64,000 nucleotides of DNA from Bradyrhizobium manausense (GTDB lineage Bacteria; Pseudomonadota; Alphaproteobacteria; Rhizobiales; Xanthobacteraceae). Where the stretch lies: assembly GCF_018131105.1 (NCBI RefSeq), contig NZ_JAFCJI010000001.1:434001-498000 (forward strand), written 5' to 3'. Made by a program: the position numbers and the translations under genes. Positions 34,972-44,216 of this stretch are shown here, piece by piece. The notes beneath the pieces were generated by a model. It made no database searches. It had not been told where the DNA came from and worked only from the letters and a program-made list of their open reading frames with translations. The stretch's first letter is position 1. Each line of letters opens with the position of its first letter.

Positions 34972-35991
34972 ATGCTGGATTTCACTTCTGATATCGTCGA
35001 TGACGCACCGTCATCGCGAACGACGGATTCTGCCCCGGTCGATGACCGGGCCCTGCTGGACGCCTATTCGACGGCCGTGATCGACGTGACCGACCGTGTC
35101 GGCCCGGCCGTCGTGCGCGTCGAGACCGGGCCAAAGGTGCCGAACGGCCGCGAGCGCGGCGGGCTCGGTTCGGGCATCGTGATCTCGCCTGATGGCCTCG
35201 TCCTCACCAACAGCCATGTGGTTGGCTCGTCCAAGGAGATCCGGCTGCGGGACGTCGAGGGTAATTTCGGCGATGCCCGGGTGCTCGGTGTCGATCCCGA
35301 CACCGATCTTGCGCTGCTGCGCGCCAATGGCGTGCGCGATTTGCCTTACGCAGCGCTCGGCAACTCCAAGACCTTACGGCGCGGCCAGCTCGTGATCGCG
35401 ATCGGCAATCCGCTCGGCTTTGAATCAACCGTCACCGCCGGCGTGGTGTCCGCGCTGGGGCGCTCGATCCGCTCAGTGAGCGGGCGCATCATCGAGGACG
35501 TGATCCAGACCGATGCCGCGCTCAATCCCGGCAATTCCGGCGGGCCCCTTGTGTCGTCGAACGCGCAGGTGATCGGCATCAACACCGCCATCATCAACGG
35601 CGCGCAGGGCATCTGCTTCGCGGTTGCCAGCAACACCGCGCAATTCGTGCTGTCGGAGATCATCCGCCACGGCTACGTCCGCCGCGCCTTTATCGGCGTC
35701 GCCGGGCAGACCGCCCCGGTGCCGCGGCGGCATGCGGTACTGGCCGGGGTCGAGAACAAGATGGGTGCGCTGCTGATGCAGATCGAGCAGGACGGCCCGG
35801 CGGCGAAGGCGGGTCTGCTGCCCGGTGACGTCGTCATCAAGCTCGACGGCGTCGACATCAACGGCGTCGACGATCTCATCCGCGTGCTCGATCGCGACCG
35901 GATCGGGCGGCGGCTCGCCATGGACTTGCTGCGGCGTGGCCAGCTGAGGGCGTTCGATATCGATCCGATCGAGCGCAAGCCGCAGCGCTAG
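34972..35991 (+). CDS. HtrA/DegP-like S1C serine protease with PDZ domain, no signal peptide
   Basis: A 339-residue protein. The trypsin-like domain (about 35-230) has the triad H82 (NSHVV), D112 (DTDLALL) and S189 (NPGNSGGPL). One PDZ domain (about 245-330) includes GPAAKAGLLPGDVVIKLDG. Unlike DegP, it starts with an acidic, hydrophilic segment and shows no hydrophobic leader or membrane anchor, so it is probably cytoplasmic. AAGGA lies upstream of the ATG. It follows the GMC small-subunit gene by 91 bp. Confidence 0.9.
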   Translation: MLDFTSDIVDDAPSSRTTDSAPVDDRALLDAYSTAVIDVTDRVGPAVVRVETGPKVPNGRERGGLGSGIVISPDGLVLTNSHVVGSSKEIRLRDVEGNFGDARVLGVDPDTDLALLRANGVRDLPYAALGNSKTLRRGQLVIAIGNPLGFESTVTAGVVSALGRSIRSVSGRIIEDVIQTDAALNPGNSGGPLVSSNAQVIGINTAIINGAQGICFAVASNTAQFVLSEIIRHGYVRRAFIGVAGQTAPVPRRHAVLAGVENKMGALLMQIEQDGPAAKAGLLPGDVVIKLDGVDINGVDDLIRVLDRDRIGRRLAMDLLRRGQLRAFDIDPIERKPQR

Positions 35992-36049
35992 CTGCGGGAC
36001 GGCGGGCGAGGTATGACGGTGTCATGCCTCGCTTCCGGACCCTTGCCGC

Positions 36050-37777
36050 ATGATGCCGGCGCATGAGAGCTACGACGTCATTGTCATCGGCGCCGGTGCC
36101 GGCGGCATGACGGCAGCGGCAGTCGCTGCTGCCGAAGGGCTGCGCGTGCTGGTGATCGAGAAGACTGCCTTCGTCGGCGGCACCACCGCCTGGTCCGACG
36201 GCCTGGTCTGGATCCCCGCCAATGCCAAAATGACGGAGGCGGGGCTCTCCGACAGCATCACGGACGCTGTCCAATATCTGTCGAGCACGGTGCCTGAGCC
36301 CGCCAATGCGGGATTGCGCGCGGCATTTCTCGCGCGCGGGCCGGAGATGGTGGCTTATCTCGAAGCCAACACCGAAGTGCGCCTGCAAGCGGTGAAGGCC
36401 TGTCCGGACTATTATCCGGAGCGGCTGGGCGCGACATCGGGCGGACGCGTGCTGGAGTCTGTTTCGTTCGAGGGCACGCGATTGGGCGCCCATTTCGCGC
36501 GACTGCGCCCGCCGTTGCCAGAGTTCACGCTGTTTGGCGGGATGATGGTCAGCCGGCTCGACATCCCGCATCTGCGCCGCATCGGAAAATCATTGCGCTC
36601 GACCTTGCGTGCGGCGCGGCTCGTTTGCGAGTATGCCTTGCAGCGCCTGCGCAGCCCGCGTGGTACGACGCTGCATCTTGGAAATGCGCTCGCGGCGCGG
36701 CTTTATGCTTCACTGTTGGCGCGGCGGGTCGAGATCCTCTTCAGCGCTGACGTCGAAGATCTGTCGATGCAGGGCGATCGCGTCGTTGGCGTGGTCATAC
36801 GGCATGGCTCCCGCGATCGTTCGATTGCCGCGCGCCGCGGCGTGGTGGTCGCGACCGGGGGCTTTTCGCATGATGCTGCTTTGCGCAAACGTTTTTTCCC
36901 GGCCGCAGCTGGATTTGTCTCAGCAACGAATATGTCCGGCACAGGAGATGGTCTTCGTCTTGCGACCGCAAGCGGTGCTGCACTCAACACGGGCGTGACG
37001 AGCCCGGCCTACTGGGTGCCGGCGTCGGTCTTCCGGCGCGCCGATGGCAGTCGCGGTGTGTTTCCGCATACGGTAACTGATCGCGCCAAGCCCGGCGTCA
37101 TCGCTGTCAACGCAGCAGGCATGCGTTTCGTCAATGAAGCGCTGTCCTACCACGAGTTCGTGCTCGCCATGCTGCGTGATGGCAATGGTGAGCCGGACCG
37201 GCCGTTTTATCTGGTTTGTGATCGCTCGTTCCTGTGGAAATATGGGCTGGGTCGCATCAAGCCATCCACGCGCAACGTGCGACGCCATGTGGCGAGCGGC
37301 GAGTTGATCGAGGCGCCCGACATCGCGCAGCTCGCGACGAAAATCGGTTTCAAGCCATCTGCGCTCACGGCGACGATCGCCAGCTACAATTCCGATGCGA
37401 AGGAGGGCCGCGATCCCGAATTCGGCCGCGGCAGTACGATCTACCAGCGGCACCTCGGTGATATCAGCCACAAGCCCAACCCGTGCGTCGCGCCGATCCT
37501 TCATGCGCCGTTCTTTGCGATGCGGATCTACCCGGCTGATCTCGGCACCGCGATCGGGGTGAAGGTCGATGCTCAGGCGCGTGTGCTGCGCGAGGATGGA
37601 ACGCCGATCGCGGGGCTCTATGCCTGCGGCAATGACATGGGCTCGATCATGAACGGGAATTGTCCGGGGCCCGGCATCGCGCTCGGGCCGGCGCTGACGT
37701 TCGGGTACGTCGCGGGGAGGCATCTGGCGGAGGGCGCGACGGTGAGCACGACGAGCGCTAGAGACGCCTCTGCCTGA
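36050..37777 (+). CDS. FAD-dependent oxidoreductase, fumarate-reductase / 3-ketosteroid-dehydrogenase-like
   Basis: A 575-residue flavoprotein. GxGxxG at G14-G19 (IVIGAGAGGM), VIEKTAFVGGTTAWSDG and the carboxyl GPGIALGPALTFGYVAGRHL are typical of the family that includes fumarate-reductase flavoproteins and 3-ketosteroid delta1-dehydrogenases. The substrate region (NGNCPGPG, YPADLGTAIGV) does not specify which. The ATG at 36050 is followed by a second at 36053. It ends at a repeat hairpin separating it from the convergent indolepyruvate oxidoreductase. Confidence 0.85.
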   Translation: MMPAHESYDVIVIGAGAGGMTAAAVAAAEGLRVLVIEKTAFVGGTTAWSDGLVWIPANAKMTEAGLSDSITDAVQYLSSTVPEPANAGLRAAFLARGPEMVAYLEANTEVRLQAVKACPDYYPERLGATSGGRVLESVSFEGTRLGAHFARLRPPLPEFTLFGGMMVSRLDIPHLRRIGKSLRSTLRAARLVCEYALQRLRSPRGTTLHLGNALAARLYASLLARRVEILFSADVEDLSMQGDRVVGVVIRHGSRDRSIAARRGVVVATGGFSHDAALRKRFFPAAAGFVSATNMSGTGDGLRLATASGAALNTGVTSPAYWVPASVFRRADGSRGVFPHTVTDRAKPGVIAVNAAGMRFVNEALSYHEFVLAMLRDGNGEPDRPFYLVCDRSFLWKYGLGRIKPSTRNVRRHVASGELIEAPDIAQLATKIGFKPSALTATIASYNSDAKEGRDPEFGRGSTIYQRHLGDISHKPNPCVAPILHAPFFAMRIYPADLGTAIGVKVDAQARVLREDGTPIAGLYACGNDMGSIMNGNCPGPGIALGPALTFGYVAGRHLAEGATVSTTSARDASA

Positions 37778-37798
37778 CTGTCGGCTCCGCTATATCCA

Positions 37799-37870
37799 CG
37801 TCATTGCGAGCGCAGCGAAGCAATCCAGAAAAAGCTGGATTGCTTCGTCGCTGCGCCCCTCGCAATGACG
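37799..37870. repeat. Long imperfect inverted repeat between convergent genes
   Basis: Left arm 37799-37828 (CGTCATTGCGAG, CGCAGCG, AAGCAATCCAG) pairs with right arm 37835-37870, which has the same blocks with two 3-base insertions, leaving a 6-base loop. I recall near-identical CGTCATTGCGAG palindromes scattered through Bradyrhizobium genomes, like REP elements. It could act as a bidirectional transcription or mRNA end for the two convergent genes. Confidence 0.65.
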
Positions 37871-37898
37871 GCGTGGAGAGAGCGCGCGCTTTAAACCG

Positions 37899-40800
37899 CT
37901 ACTCAGCAGCCGCTGCGAACCGGCTGTTCTCCAGCTCTGCCTCCAGCCGCGCTTTTTCGGCGGTCGCCAGCTTGATATTAGCTTCCTTGACGTGGCCGAA
38001 ACCGCGGATCGTCTCGGGCACGCGCGCAAGCCGTGCCAGCAGCGGGATCTGCTCCGCCTTCAGCCCGGCCATCCGCTGATCGATCATCGCCAGATAATCC
38101 TCAACCAACTTCCGTTCCATCCGGCGTTCCCCGGTGCGGCCGAACGGATCGAGCGCGCCCCCGCGCAAGAATTTCAGCTTCGCCAGCACGCGGAAGGCGT
38201 GAAGCATCCAGCCGCCAAATTCCTGCTTCTGAAGCCGCCCTGTCGTTTTGTCGCGCTTTGCGAAGATCGGCGGAGCGAGATGGTACTTCAGCGTGAAATC
38301 GCCGTCGAACTTCTCCGACACCTTCTTGGCAAAGCTGCCATCGGTGTAGAGCCGCGCGACCTCGTACTCGTCCTTGTACGACATCAGCTTGAACAGGTTT
38401 TTCGCGACCGCCTCAGTCAGCTCCGTGGACGCGGGTGAGGCGGAATTCTCGGCTTTGCGCACCTTGGCAACGGCGGCGATATAGCGGTCAGCGTAGGCCT
38501 TGTCCTGATAGCCGGTCAGGAACTCCGCGCGCGTCGCGACGATGTCGTCGAGTGACTTGGTCGGCGCGGATGCGCGGCTCTTGAACTGCAACACGCTGCG
38601 CACGCGCGACATGTCGTGGGCGGCGAGGCGGCCCCAGGTGAAGGCGAGCTTGTTCATCTCGATCGCGGCGCCGTTGATCTCGATGGCACGCAGCAGCGCC
38701 TCCAGCGACAGCGGAATTGCGCCCTTCTGGAAGGCGAAGCCGAGCATGAAGGGATTGGTCGCGATGCTGTCGCCCATCAACGCCGCGGCAATGCCGGTGG
38801 CATCGATGATGTCGAGGTTCTTGTCGCCGACAGCGTCGCGCAACACGGTCTGCATCGTGCCCATCTCGAAATCGATATCGGGATTTTGCACGAAGCTCGC
38901 GGTCGGCTGCAGGTCGGCGTTGATAAAGGCCTTGGTCACGCCGCGCTCGGCGCGGCTTAGCGCGGTTGGGCCGGCCGATACGATCATGTCGCAGCCGAGG
39001 ATGACGTTGGCTCCGCCAGTGGTGATGCGGACCGCCGAGATGTCCTCCGGCTTCGGAGCGATGCGGACATGGCTCATCACGGCGCCGTTCTTCTGCGACA
39101 GGCCTGTGAAGTCCAACGCCGAGCAGCCGCGGCCATCGACATGGGCGGCCATGCCGAGCAGGGCGCCGATCGTGATGACGCCGGTGCCGCCGATGCCGGT
39201 GACGAGGATGTTGTAGGGTCCATCAAGCTCACGCGTGGGCGGCAGCGGCAAATCGGCGAACAGCTGGCCGGAGTCGACCGCCGAGGTTTTCATCCGTTTC
39301 AGCGAACCGCCATGCACGGTGACAAAGCTCGGGCAGAATCCTTCGACGCAGGAAAAGTCCTTGTTGCAGTTGGACTGGTCGATCTGGCGCTTGCGGCCGA
39401 ACTCGGTCTCCAGCGGCTGCACCGAGACGCAGTTGGAGGCCTGCGAGCAATCGCCGCAGCCTTCGCAGACGAGTTCGTTGATGAAGGCGCGCTTGGCCGG
39501 ATCGGGATACAGTCCGCGCTTGCGGCGGCGGCGCTTTTCGGCAGCGCAGGTCTGGTCGTAGATCAGGACCGTGAGGCCCTTGATGTCGCGCAGTTCGCGC
39601 TGCACCGCATCGAGCTCGCGGCGGTGGTGAATGGTCGCACCTTGCGGGAAGTAATTGCCTTCAGGGTATTTGGTAGGATCGTCCGAGACGATCGCGAGCC
39701 GCTTGACGCCCTCGGCCCAGACCTGATGCGCGATCTGCGCGACGTTAAAGGCGCCTTCAGCCGGCTGCCCGCCGGTCATCGCGACAGCATCATTGTAGAG
39801 GATTTTGTAGGTGATGTTGATGCCCGCGGCGGAAGCGGCGCGGAGGGCGAGCAGACCCGAATGCGTGTAGGTGCCGTCGCCAAGATTCTGAAAGATGTGC
39901 TGTTCGGTGGTGAAAGGCGACTGGCCGATCCAGTTCACGCCCTCGGCTCCCATATGCGAGATCAGGTCGGTGCGGCGCGTCGGCATGCTCAGGGCCATGC
40001 CGTGGCAGCCAATGCCGGCCATGGCGCGGCTGCCTTCGGGCACGCGCGTCGAGGAATTATGCGGACAGCCCGAGCAGAAGAACGGCGTGCGCGCGAGCTT
40101 GATCTGCGTGGTGGCGGTGACGGGATTGTCGAAGGCCTCGAGCCGCGCGAGGCGCTGCTCCAGCACCGGGCTGTGATGCCCGAGCTTGCGCAGCCGCGCC
40201 ACCAGCGCGCCCGCGACGATAGTCGGCGTCAGCTCGCCCTCGCTCGGTAGCAGCGGCGCGCCGCTCTCGTCGCGCTTGCCCGTGACCGTCGGGCGCCGGG
40301 ACGCGTCGATATTGTAGAGGATGCGCATCAGCTGATCTTCGATGAAGCCGCGCTTCTCCTCGACCACGAGCACGTCCTGAAGGCCTTCAGCGAAGCGCTT
40401 CGCACCGCTTTCCTCCAGCGGCCAGGTCAGCGCGACCTTGTAGATGCGCAGGCCCAGGTCTTGCGCGTCCTTGTCGGTAATGCCGAGGTCGGCCAGCGCC
40501 TGGCGCAAATCGAGATAGGCCTTGCCGGTGGCGACGATGCCGAGCCGGGCCGGTTTTGAATCGAGCACGATGCGGTCGAGCTGGTTGGCGCGGGCGAAGG
40601 CCTGCACCGCTGCCATCTTCGGGCCGAACAGGCGCCGCTCGGCGTCCAGAGGCGGATCGGGCCAGCGGATGTTGAGGCCGCCGGGCGGCATCTCGAAATC
40701 ATCGGGGAGGACGATCTTGATACGCTCTGGGTCGCTGTCGATCGAAGCCGAGCTCTCGACCGTCTCGCTGATCGCCTTGAAGCCGACCCAGCAGCCGGAG

Positions 40801-41375
40801 AAGCGCGACAGCGCAAAGCCGTAGAGACCGAGATCGAGATAATCCTGCAGCGTTGCCGGATTGATCACGGGGATCAGCGCCGCCGCGAACACCTGCTCGC
40901 TCTGATGCGCCAGCGTCGAGGATTGGCAACCATGGTCGTCACCGGCGAGCGCGAGCACACCGCCGTTGAGCGAAGTGCCGGCCGCATTCGCGTGTTTGAG
41001 CGCATCGACCGAACGGTCGACGCCGGGTCCCTTGCCGTACCAGATGCCGAACACGCCATCGACCTTGGCGCCCGGAAAAAGGCCGACCTGCTGACTGCCC
41101 CAGACGGCGGTTGCCGCGAGGTCCTCGTTCAGGCCAGGGACGAAGGCTATGTCGTGCTCCTGGAGGTGCGACTTCGCACGCCACAGCGCGTGGTCGTACA
41201 TGCCGAGCGGGGAACCGCGATAACCGGAGATGAAGCCGCCGGTGTTGAGTCCCTGGAGCCGGTCGCGCTCGCGCTGCAACATGGGCAAGCGGACCAGGGC
41301 CTGGGTGCCGGACAGGAAGATCCGCTTCGATTCGAGCCGGTATTTGTCGTCCAGCTCGACCTGCAACAGCGTCAT
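37899..41375 (-). CDS. Fused indolepyruvate:ferredoxin oxidoreductase
   Basis: A 1158-residue fusion of the alpha and beta subunits of archaeal-type indolepyruvate (2-oxoacid) oxidoreductase. The amino half contains FISGYRGSPLGMYD and the GDDHGCQSS and FFCSGCPHNSS regions that bind thiamine diphosphate. CEGCGDC and FSCVEGFCPS near 650-700 bind iron-sulfur clusters. The carboxyl half holds the gamma-type domain (GIGGTGVITIGALLG, DFTGLSQKNGAVMSH). It decarboxylates aryl-pyruvates to acyl-CoA and reduces ferredoxin. GAGGA precedes the ATG at 41375. The long single-chain form is typical of aerobic Rhizobiales. Confidence 0.93.
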   Translation of the reverse strand: MTLLQVELDDKYRLESKRIFLSGTQALVRLPMLQRERDRLQGLNTGGFISGYRGSPLGMYDHALWRAKSHLQEHDIAFVPGLNEDLAATAVWGSQQVGLFPGAKVDGVFGIWYGKGPGVDRSVDALKHANAAGTSLNGGVLALAGDDHGCQSSTLAHQSEQVFAAALIPVINPATLQDYLDLGLYGFALSRFSGCWVGFKAISETVESSASIDSDPERIKIVLPDDFEMPPGGLNIRWPDPPLDAERRLFGPKMAAVQAFARANQLDRIVLDSKPARLGIVATGKAYLDLRQALADLGITDKDAQDLGLRIYKVALTWPLEESGAKRFAEGLQDVLVVEEKRGFIEDQLMRILYNIDASRRPTVTGKRDESGAPLLPSEGELTPTIVAGALVARLRKLGHHSPVLEQRLARLEAFDNPVTATTQIKLARTPFFCSGCPHNSSTRVPEGSRAMAGIGCHGMALSMPTRRTDLISHMGAEGVNWIGQSPFTTEQHIFQNLGDGTYTHSGLLALRAASAAGINITYKILYNDAVAMTGGQPAEGAFNVAQIAHQVWAEGVKRLAIVSDDPTKYPEGNYFPQGATIHHRRELDAVQRELRDIKGLTVLIYDQTCAAEKRRRRKRGLYPDPAKRAFINELVCEGCGDCSQASNCVSVQPLETEFGRKRQIDQSNCNKDFSCVEGFCPSFVTVHGGSLKRMKTSAVDSGQLFADLPLPPTRELDGPYNILVTGIGGTGVITIGALLGMAAHVDGRGCSALDFTGLSQKNGAVMSHVRIAPKPEDISAVRITTGGANVILGCDMIVSAGPTALSRAERGVTKAFINADLQPTASFVQNPDIDFEMGTMQTVLRDAVGDKNLDIIDATGIAAALMGDSIATNPFMLGFAFQKGAIPLSLEALLRAIEINGAAIEMNKLAFTWGRLAAHDMSRVRSVLQFKSRASAPTKSLDDIVATRAEFLTGYQDKAYADRYIAAVAKVRKAENSASPASTELTEAVAKNLFKLMSYKDEYEVARLYTDGSFAKKVSEKFDGDFTLKYHLAPPIFAKRDKTTGRLQKQEFGGWMLHAFRVLAKLKFLRGGALDPFGRTGERRMERKLVEDYLAMIDQRMAGLKAEQIPLLARLARVPETIRGFGHVKEANIKLATAEKARLEAELENSRFAAAAE

Positions 41376-41537
41376 TTCGGAAGTCCTCGTCTTTTACTCG
41401 GCGGGGTTTGCGCTGCGGGAAGGATTTGCGGCTGCGCGTCGCGAATTGTGACAGTCAAGGGCATGGGCCTGCGAAGTCAATACGGCTAGCCGCATCCGTG
41501 GCGCTCCTGCTAGTCATGGCTGCTTGTGGAGAACATC

Positions 41538-42491
41538 ATGGCTGCCAACGCATTCGACACCGAGATCACCGAGACGGCCGAGGTCCTGATCGGGCCATGG
41601 CGCCAGCCGCGCCAGATGCTGCATGCGCAGGTTTACGACGCGCACGCCTCCATCCACGACGATGCCACCGCGCAGAAGCTCGGCTTCAAGGGCGGTACCA
41701 TCGAGGGGCCGACGCATTTCAGCCAGTTCGCGCCGCTTGGTGCGCGCCACTGGGGGCAGGCGTGGTTCGAAAGCGGCTGTCTCTCCGCGCATTATCGCAG
41801 CGTCTGCTACGAGGGCGAGGAGGTGCAGGCGATCCTGTCGAAGCCGCTGCCGGGGACGAGCCAGTGCCAGATCCAGATGGTGAAGCGTGACGGTACCGAG
41901 GTGCTACGCGGGACGGCCTCGGTCGGCGATACGCAAGCCGCGACCGCGCTGGAGACGCGCCTCGGCGAACTGAAGCCGCTGGCAGATCCCGTGATCCTGC
42001 GCGACGTGAAGGTAGGGCAGACCAGCAAGCGGCAGACGGTGCGGATGGCGATCGACCAGAACATGGGCGACCTCTATCCGTTCTCGCTGCGGCAGAAGCT
42101 CGCAGTGATCACCGAGAACTCGACGTACTATTCCGGCGAGGACAATCCCTGGGGACGGGCCATCATCCCGATGGAGATGCTCAGCGTGCTGTTCCAGTAC
42201 CGATGGAAGGACGCTCCGCTGCCGGCCAGGGGGCCGGCCGTCGGCCTGTTCGCTGATCAGGAAATCCGCCTGGTGAAGGGACCGCTCTTCGTTGGCGAGG
42301 AGTATGAGGTCGAGCGCGAGGTCGTCGCTCTGTCCGGCAGCCGTCGTACGGAAAGCGCGTGGGCGAAGACGCGCGTGTTCGACAAGGCGGGCGCGATGGT
42401 CGCGACGATGCTGCTCAACATGGCGACACTCAAGGATTCCTACGCGCCTTATGAGAATGAGCATCGGCAGCTATATGGGGCTGCACGGTAG
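41538..42491 (+). CDS. Hotdog-fold (MaoC-like) hypothetical protein
   Basis: A 317-residue soluble protein I cannot assign to a known enzyme. HASIHDDATAQKLGFKGGTIEGPTHF resembles the MaoC-hydratase motif (His/Asp, then GF and a catalytic helix), and a second related segment near YPFSLRQKLAV may form a double hotdog fold. The ATG at 41538 has GGAGA upstream; a GTG four codons earlier is possible. Divergent from the indolepyruvate oxidoreductase. It may hydrate an unsaturated acyl substrate, but the catalytic residues are not clear enough to claim this. Confidence 0.7.
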   Translation: MAANAFDTEITETAEVLIGPWRQPRQMLHAQVYDAHASIHDDATAQKLGFKGGTIEGPTHFSQFAPLGARHWGQAWFESGCLSAHYRSVCYEGEEVQAILSKPLPGTSQCQIQMVKRDGTEVLRGTASVGDTQAATALETRLGELKPLADPVILRDVKVGQTSKRQTVRMAIDQNMGDLYPFSLRQKLAVITENSTYYSGEDNPWGRAIIPMEMLSVLFQYRWKDAPLPARGPAVGLFADQEIRLVKGPLFVGEEYEVEREVVALSGSRRTESAWAKTRVFDKAGAMVATMLLNMATLKDSYAPYENEHRQLYGAAR

Positions 42492-42633
42492 CTGTAACTT
42501 CGCCGCTCATCCTTTAAGCAAATGCACGTTGTAAAGCCGTCGCAAGGGAATAAGCAGACGTCGACCTCTGGCGTAACCTTCTGATTACGCGACGATTCCC
42601 GTTGCGGCGCGTACGCTTCGCAATTGTACACAA

Positions 42634-42649
42634 TGGCACGGCGCTTGCA
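42634..42649 (+). promoter_or_regulatory. Consensus sigma-54 promoter (-24/-12)
   Basis: TGGCACG-GCGC-TTGCA matches the RpoN consensus TGGCACG-N4-TTGCW at every conserved base, with GG and GC 12 bases apart. It lies 40 bp before the isochorismatase-family start, with a predicted transcription start near 42660. An inverted repeat GCGTAA-N8-TTACGC at 42571-42590 is upstream and could bind an activator. Confidence 0.75.
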
Positions 42650-42688
42650 GAACTTCTGGCAAAGGGATGTCTCGCGGGGGCCTGTGTC

Positions 42689-43405
42689 ATGTCGAACTCA
42701 ACCAAGCCGAGACAGGGTGTCATCAGCGCCGAGCCCGGGCCGATCAAGCTCAACTGGTCGGCGACCGCGCTCGTGATCATCGACATGCAGCGCGACTTCA
42801 TGGAGCCCGGCGGCTTTGGCGAGACCCTCGGCAATGATGTCAGTCAGCTCGCGCACGCGGTGAAGCCGATCGGTGCGGTGCTGAAGGCCGCGCGCGATAC
42901 CGGCATGCTCGTCGTCCACACCCGTGAGGGCCATCTGCCCGATCTCTCCGATGCGCCTCCTGCGAAGGTCGAACGCGGCGCACCGAGCCTTCGCATCGGC
43001 GATCCTGGCCCGATGGGACGCATTCTCATTCGCGGCGAGGCGGGCCACGATATCATTCCCGAGCTTTATCCGCTCGACAGCGAGGTGGTGATCGACAAAC
43101 CGGGCAAGGGTGCGTTCTACGCCACCGTGCTCACCGACGTGCTGGAGAAACACGGCATCGCGAATCTGCTGGTGTGCGGCGTCACGACCGAAGTGTGCGT
43201 CAACACCACCGTGCGCGAGGCCAACGATCGCGGCTATCGCTGCGTCGTCATCTCGGATGGCTGCGCATCCTACTTCCCCGAATTTCACGAGATGGGCCTG
43301 AAGATGATCAAGGCCCAGGGCGGCATCTTCGGCTGGGTCGCGGACTCGGCCGCAGTCCTCGAGGCGATGAAGACCGCAAGACGGGACGTGACTACCCACC
43401 CTTGA
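42689..43405 (+). CDS. Isochorismatase-family cysteine amidohydrolase, biuret-hydrolase-like
   Basis: A 238-residue cysteine hydrolase. The triad is D36 (IDMQRDF), K140 (KPGKGAF) and C170 (TTEVCVN). Long stretches, including [27 protein letters not shown] and REANDRGY, follow my memory of rhizobial biuret hydrolase and ureidoacrylate amidohydrolase more than isochorismatases. A perfect sigma-54 promoter 40 bp upstream fits control by nitrogen starvation. The gene ends 14 bp inside a convergent permease gene. No allophanate hydrolase is nearby, so biuret itself is only the leading candidate. Confidence 0.87.
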   Translation: MSNSTKPRQGVISAEPGPIKLNWSATALVIIDMQRDFMEPGGFGETLGNDVSQLAHAVKPIGAVLKAARDTGMLVVHTREGHLPDLSDAPPAKVERGAPSLRIGDPGPMGRILIRGEAGHDIIPELYPLDSEVVIDKPGKGAFYATVLTDVLEKHGIANLLVCGVTTEVCVNTTVREANDRGYRCVVISDGCASYFPEFHEMGLKMIKAQGGIFGWVADSAAVLEAMKTARRDVTTHP

Positions 43406-44216
43406 CGGCTCCCGCCGTGAGCCCGGCGACGATCTGCCTCTGCGCGAACACCGTCAGCAGCAATACCGGAAGGGTGACAATCAGCGCGGCAGCGGCGAGC
43501 GGGCCCCAGCTCAACTGGTCGAACGAGATCATGTTGTAGACGGCGACGGGCAGGGTGCGCGTCTCCCGTCCTGCCAGCACGATACCGAACACAAAATTGT
43601 TCCAGGAAAAGATCACCGCGAGAATGAAAGCGACCGCGATGCCGGGCTTGGCGATCGGCAACGCGACGTGGCGGAATACCTGCCAGCGGTCCGCACCGTC
43701 GATCAGCGCGGCCTCTTCCAACTCCATCGGCGTCGTCTCGAAATAGCCGATCATGATCCAGATCACGATCGGCACCGTCACCACGAGATGGATGATGATC
43801 TGCGGGACCAGCGTGCCGAGCAGGCCGAGCCACTGGAACAGCAGGAACAGCGGGATCAGATAGGACAGGCCGGGCGTGATGCGGGCGATCAGGATCACGA
43901 TCGCGGATTTGTGCGCGGCCATGCGCGCGATGCCGTAGCCGGCGGGGACACCGACGATCAGCGCGAGCGCCGTCGCGCCGCCTGTCACGATCAGGCTGTT
44001 GAAGAAATAGGTGACGAAGCGGTTGGAGGCGAGCACGTCGGCATAGTTCTTCCAGGCGAAATGCTCCGGGATGAACACTGGCGGATAGGAGGCATTGTCG
44101 ACCTCGAATTTGAGCGAGAGCGACAGCATCCAGAGGAAGAACAGGATGGCCGGCGACACGATGACGAGCACCGAGAACCACAGGCCGATCTTGCCGAGGA
44201 TTTGCTTCGGGGTCAT
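43392..44216 (-). CDS. Carbohydrate-type ABC transporter permease (MalG-like)
   Basis: A 274-residue inner-membrane permease with about six transmembrane helices and the EAA loop [27 protein letters not shown] that docks on the ATPase. Its ATG overlaps the stop of the first permease (ATGA). It is the last gene of the cluster and overlaps the convergent isochorismatase-family gene by 14 bp. No ATPase follows, so an external MsmK-like ATPase must energise the importer. Confidence 0.92.
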   Translation of the reverse strand: MTPKQILGKIGLWFSVLVIVSPAILFFLWMLSLSLKFEVDNASYPPVFIPEHFAWKNYADVLASNRFVTYFFNSLIVTGGATALALIVGVPAGYGIARMAAHKSAIVILIARITPGLSYLIPLFLLFQWLGLLGTLVPQIIIHLVVTVPIVIWIMIGYFETTPMELEEAALIDGADRWQVFRHVALPIAKPGIAVAFILAVIFSWNNFVFGIVLAGRETRTLPVAVYNMISFDQLSWGPLAAAALIVTLPVLLLTVFAQRQIVAGLTAGAVKGG

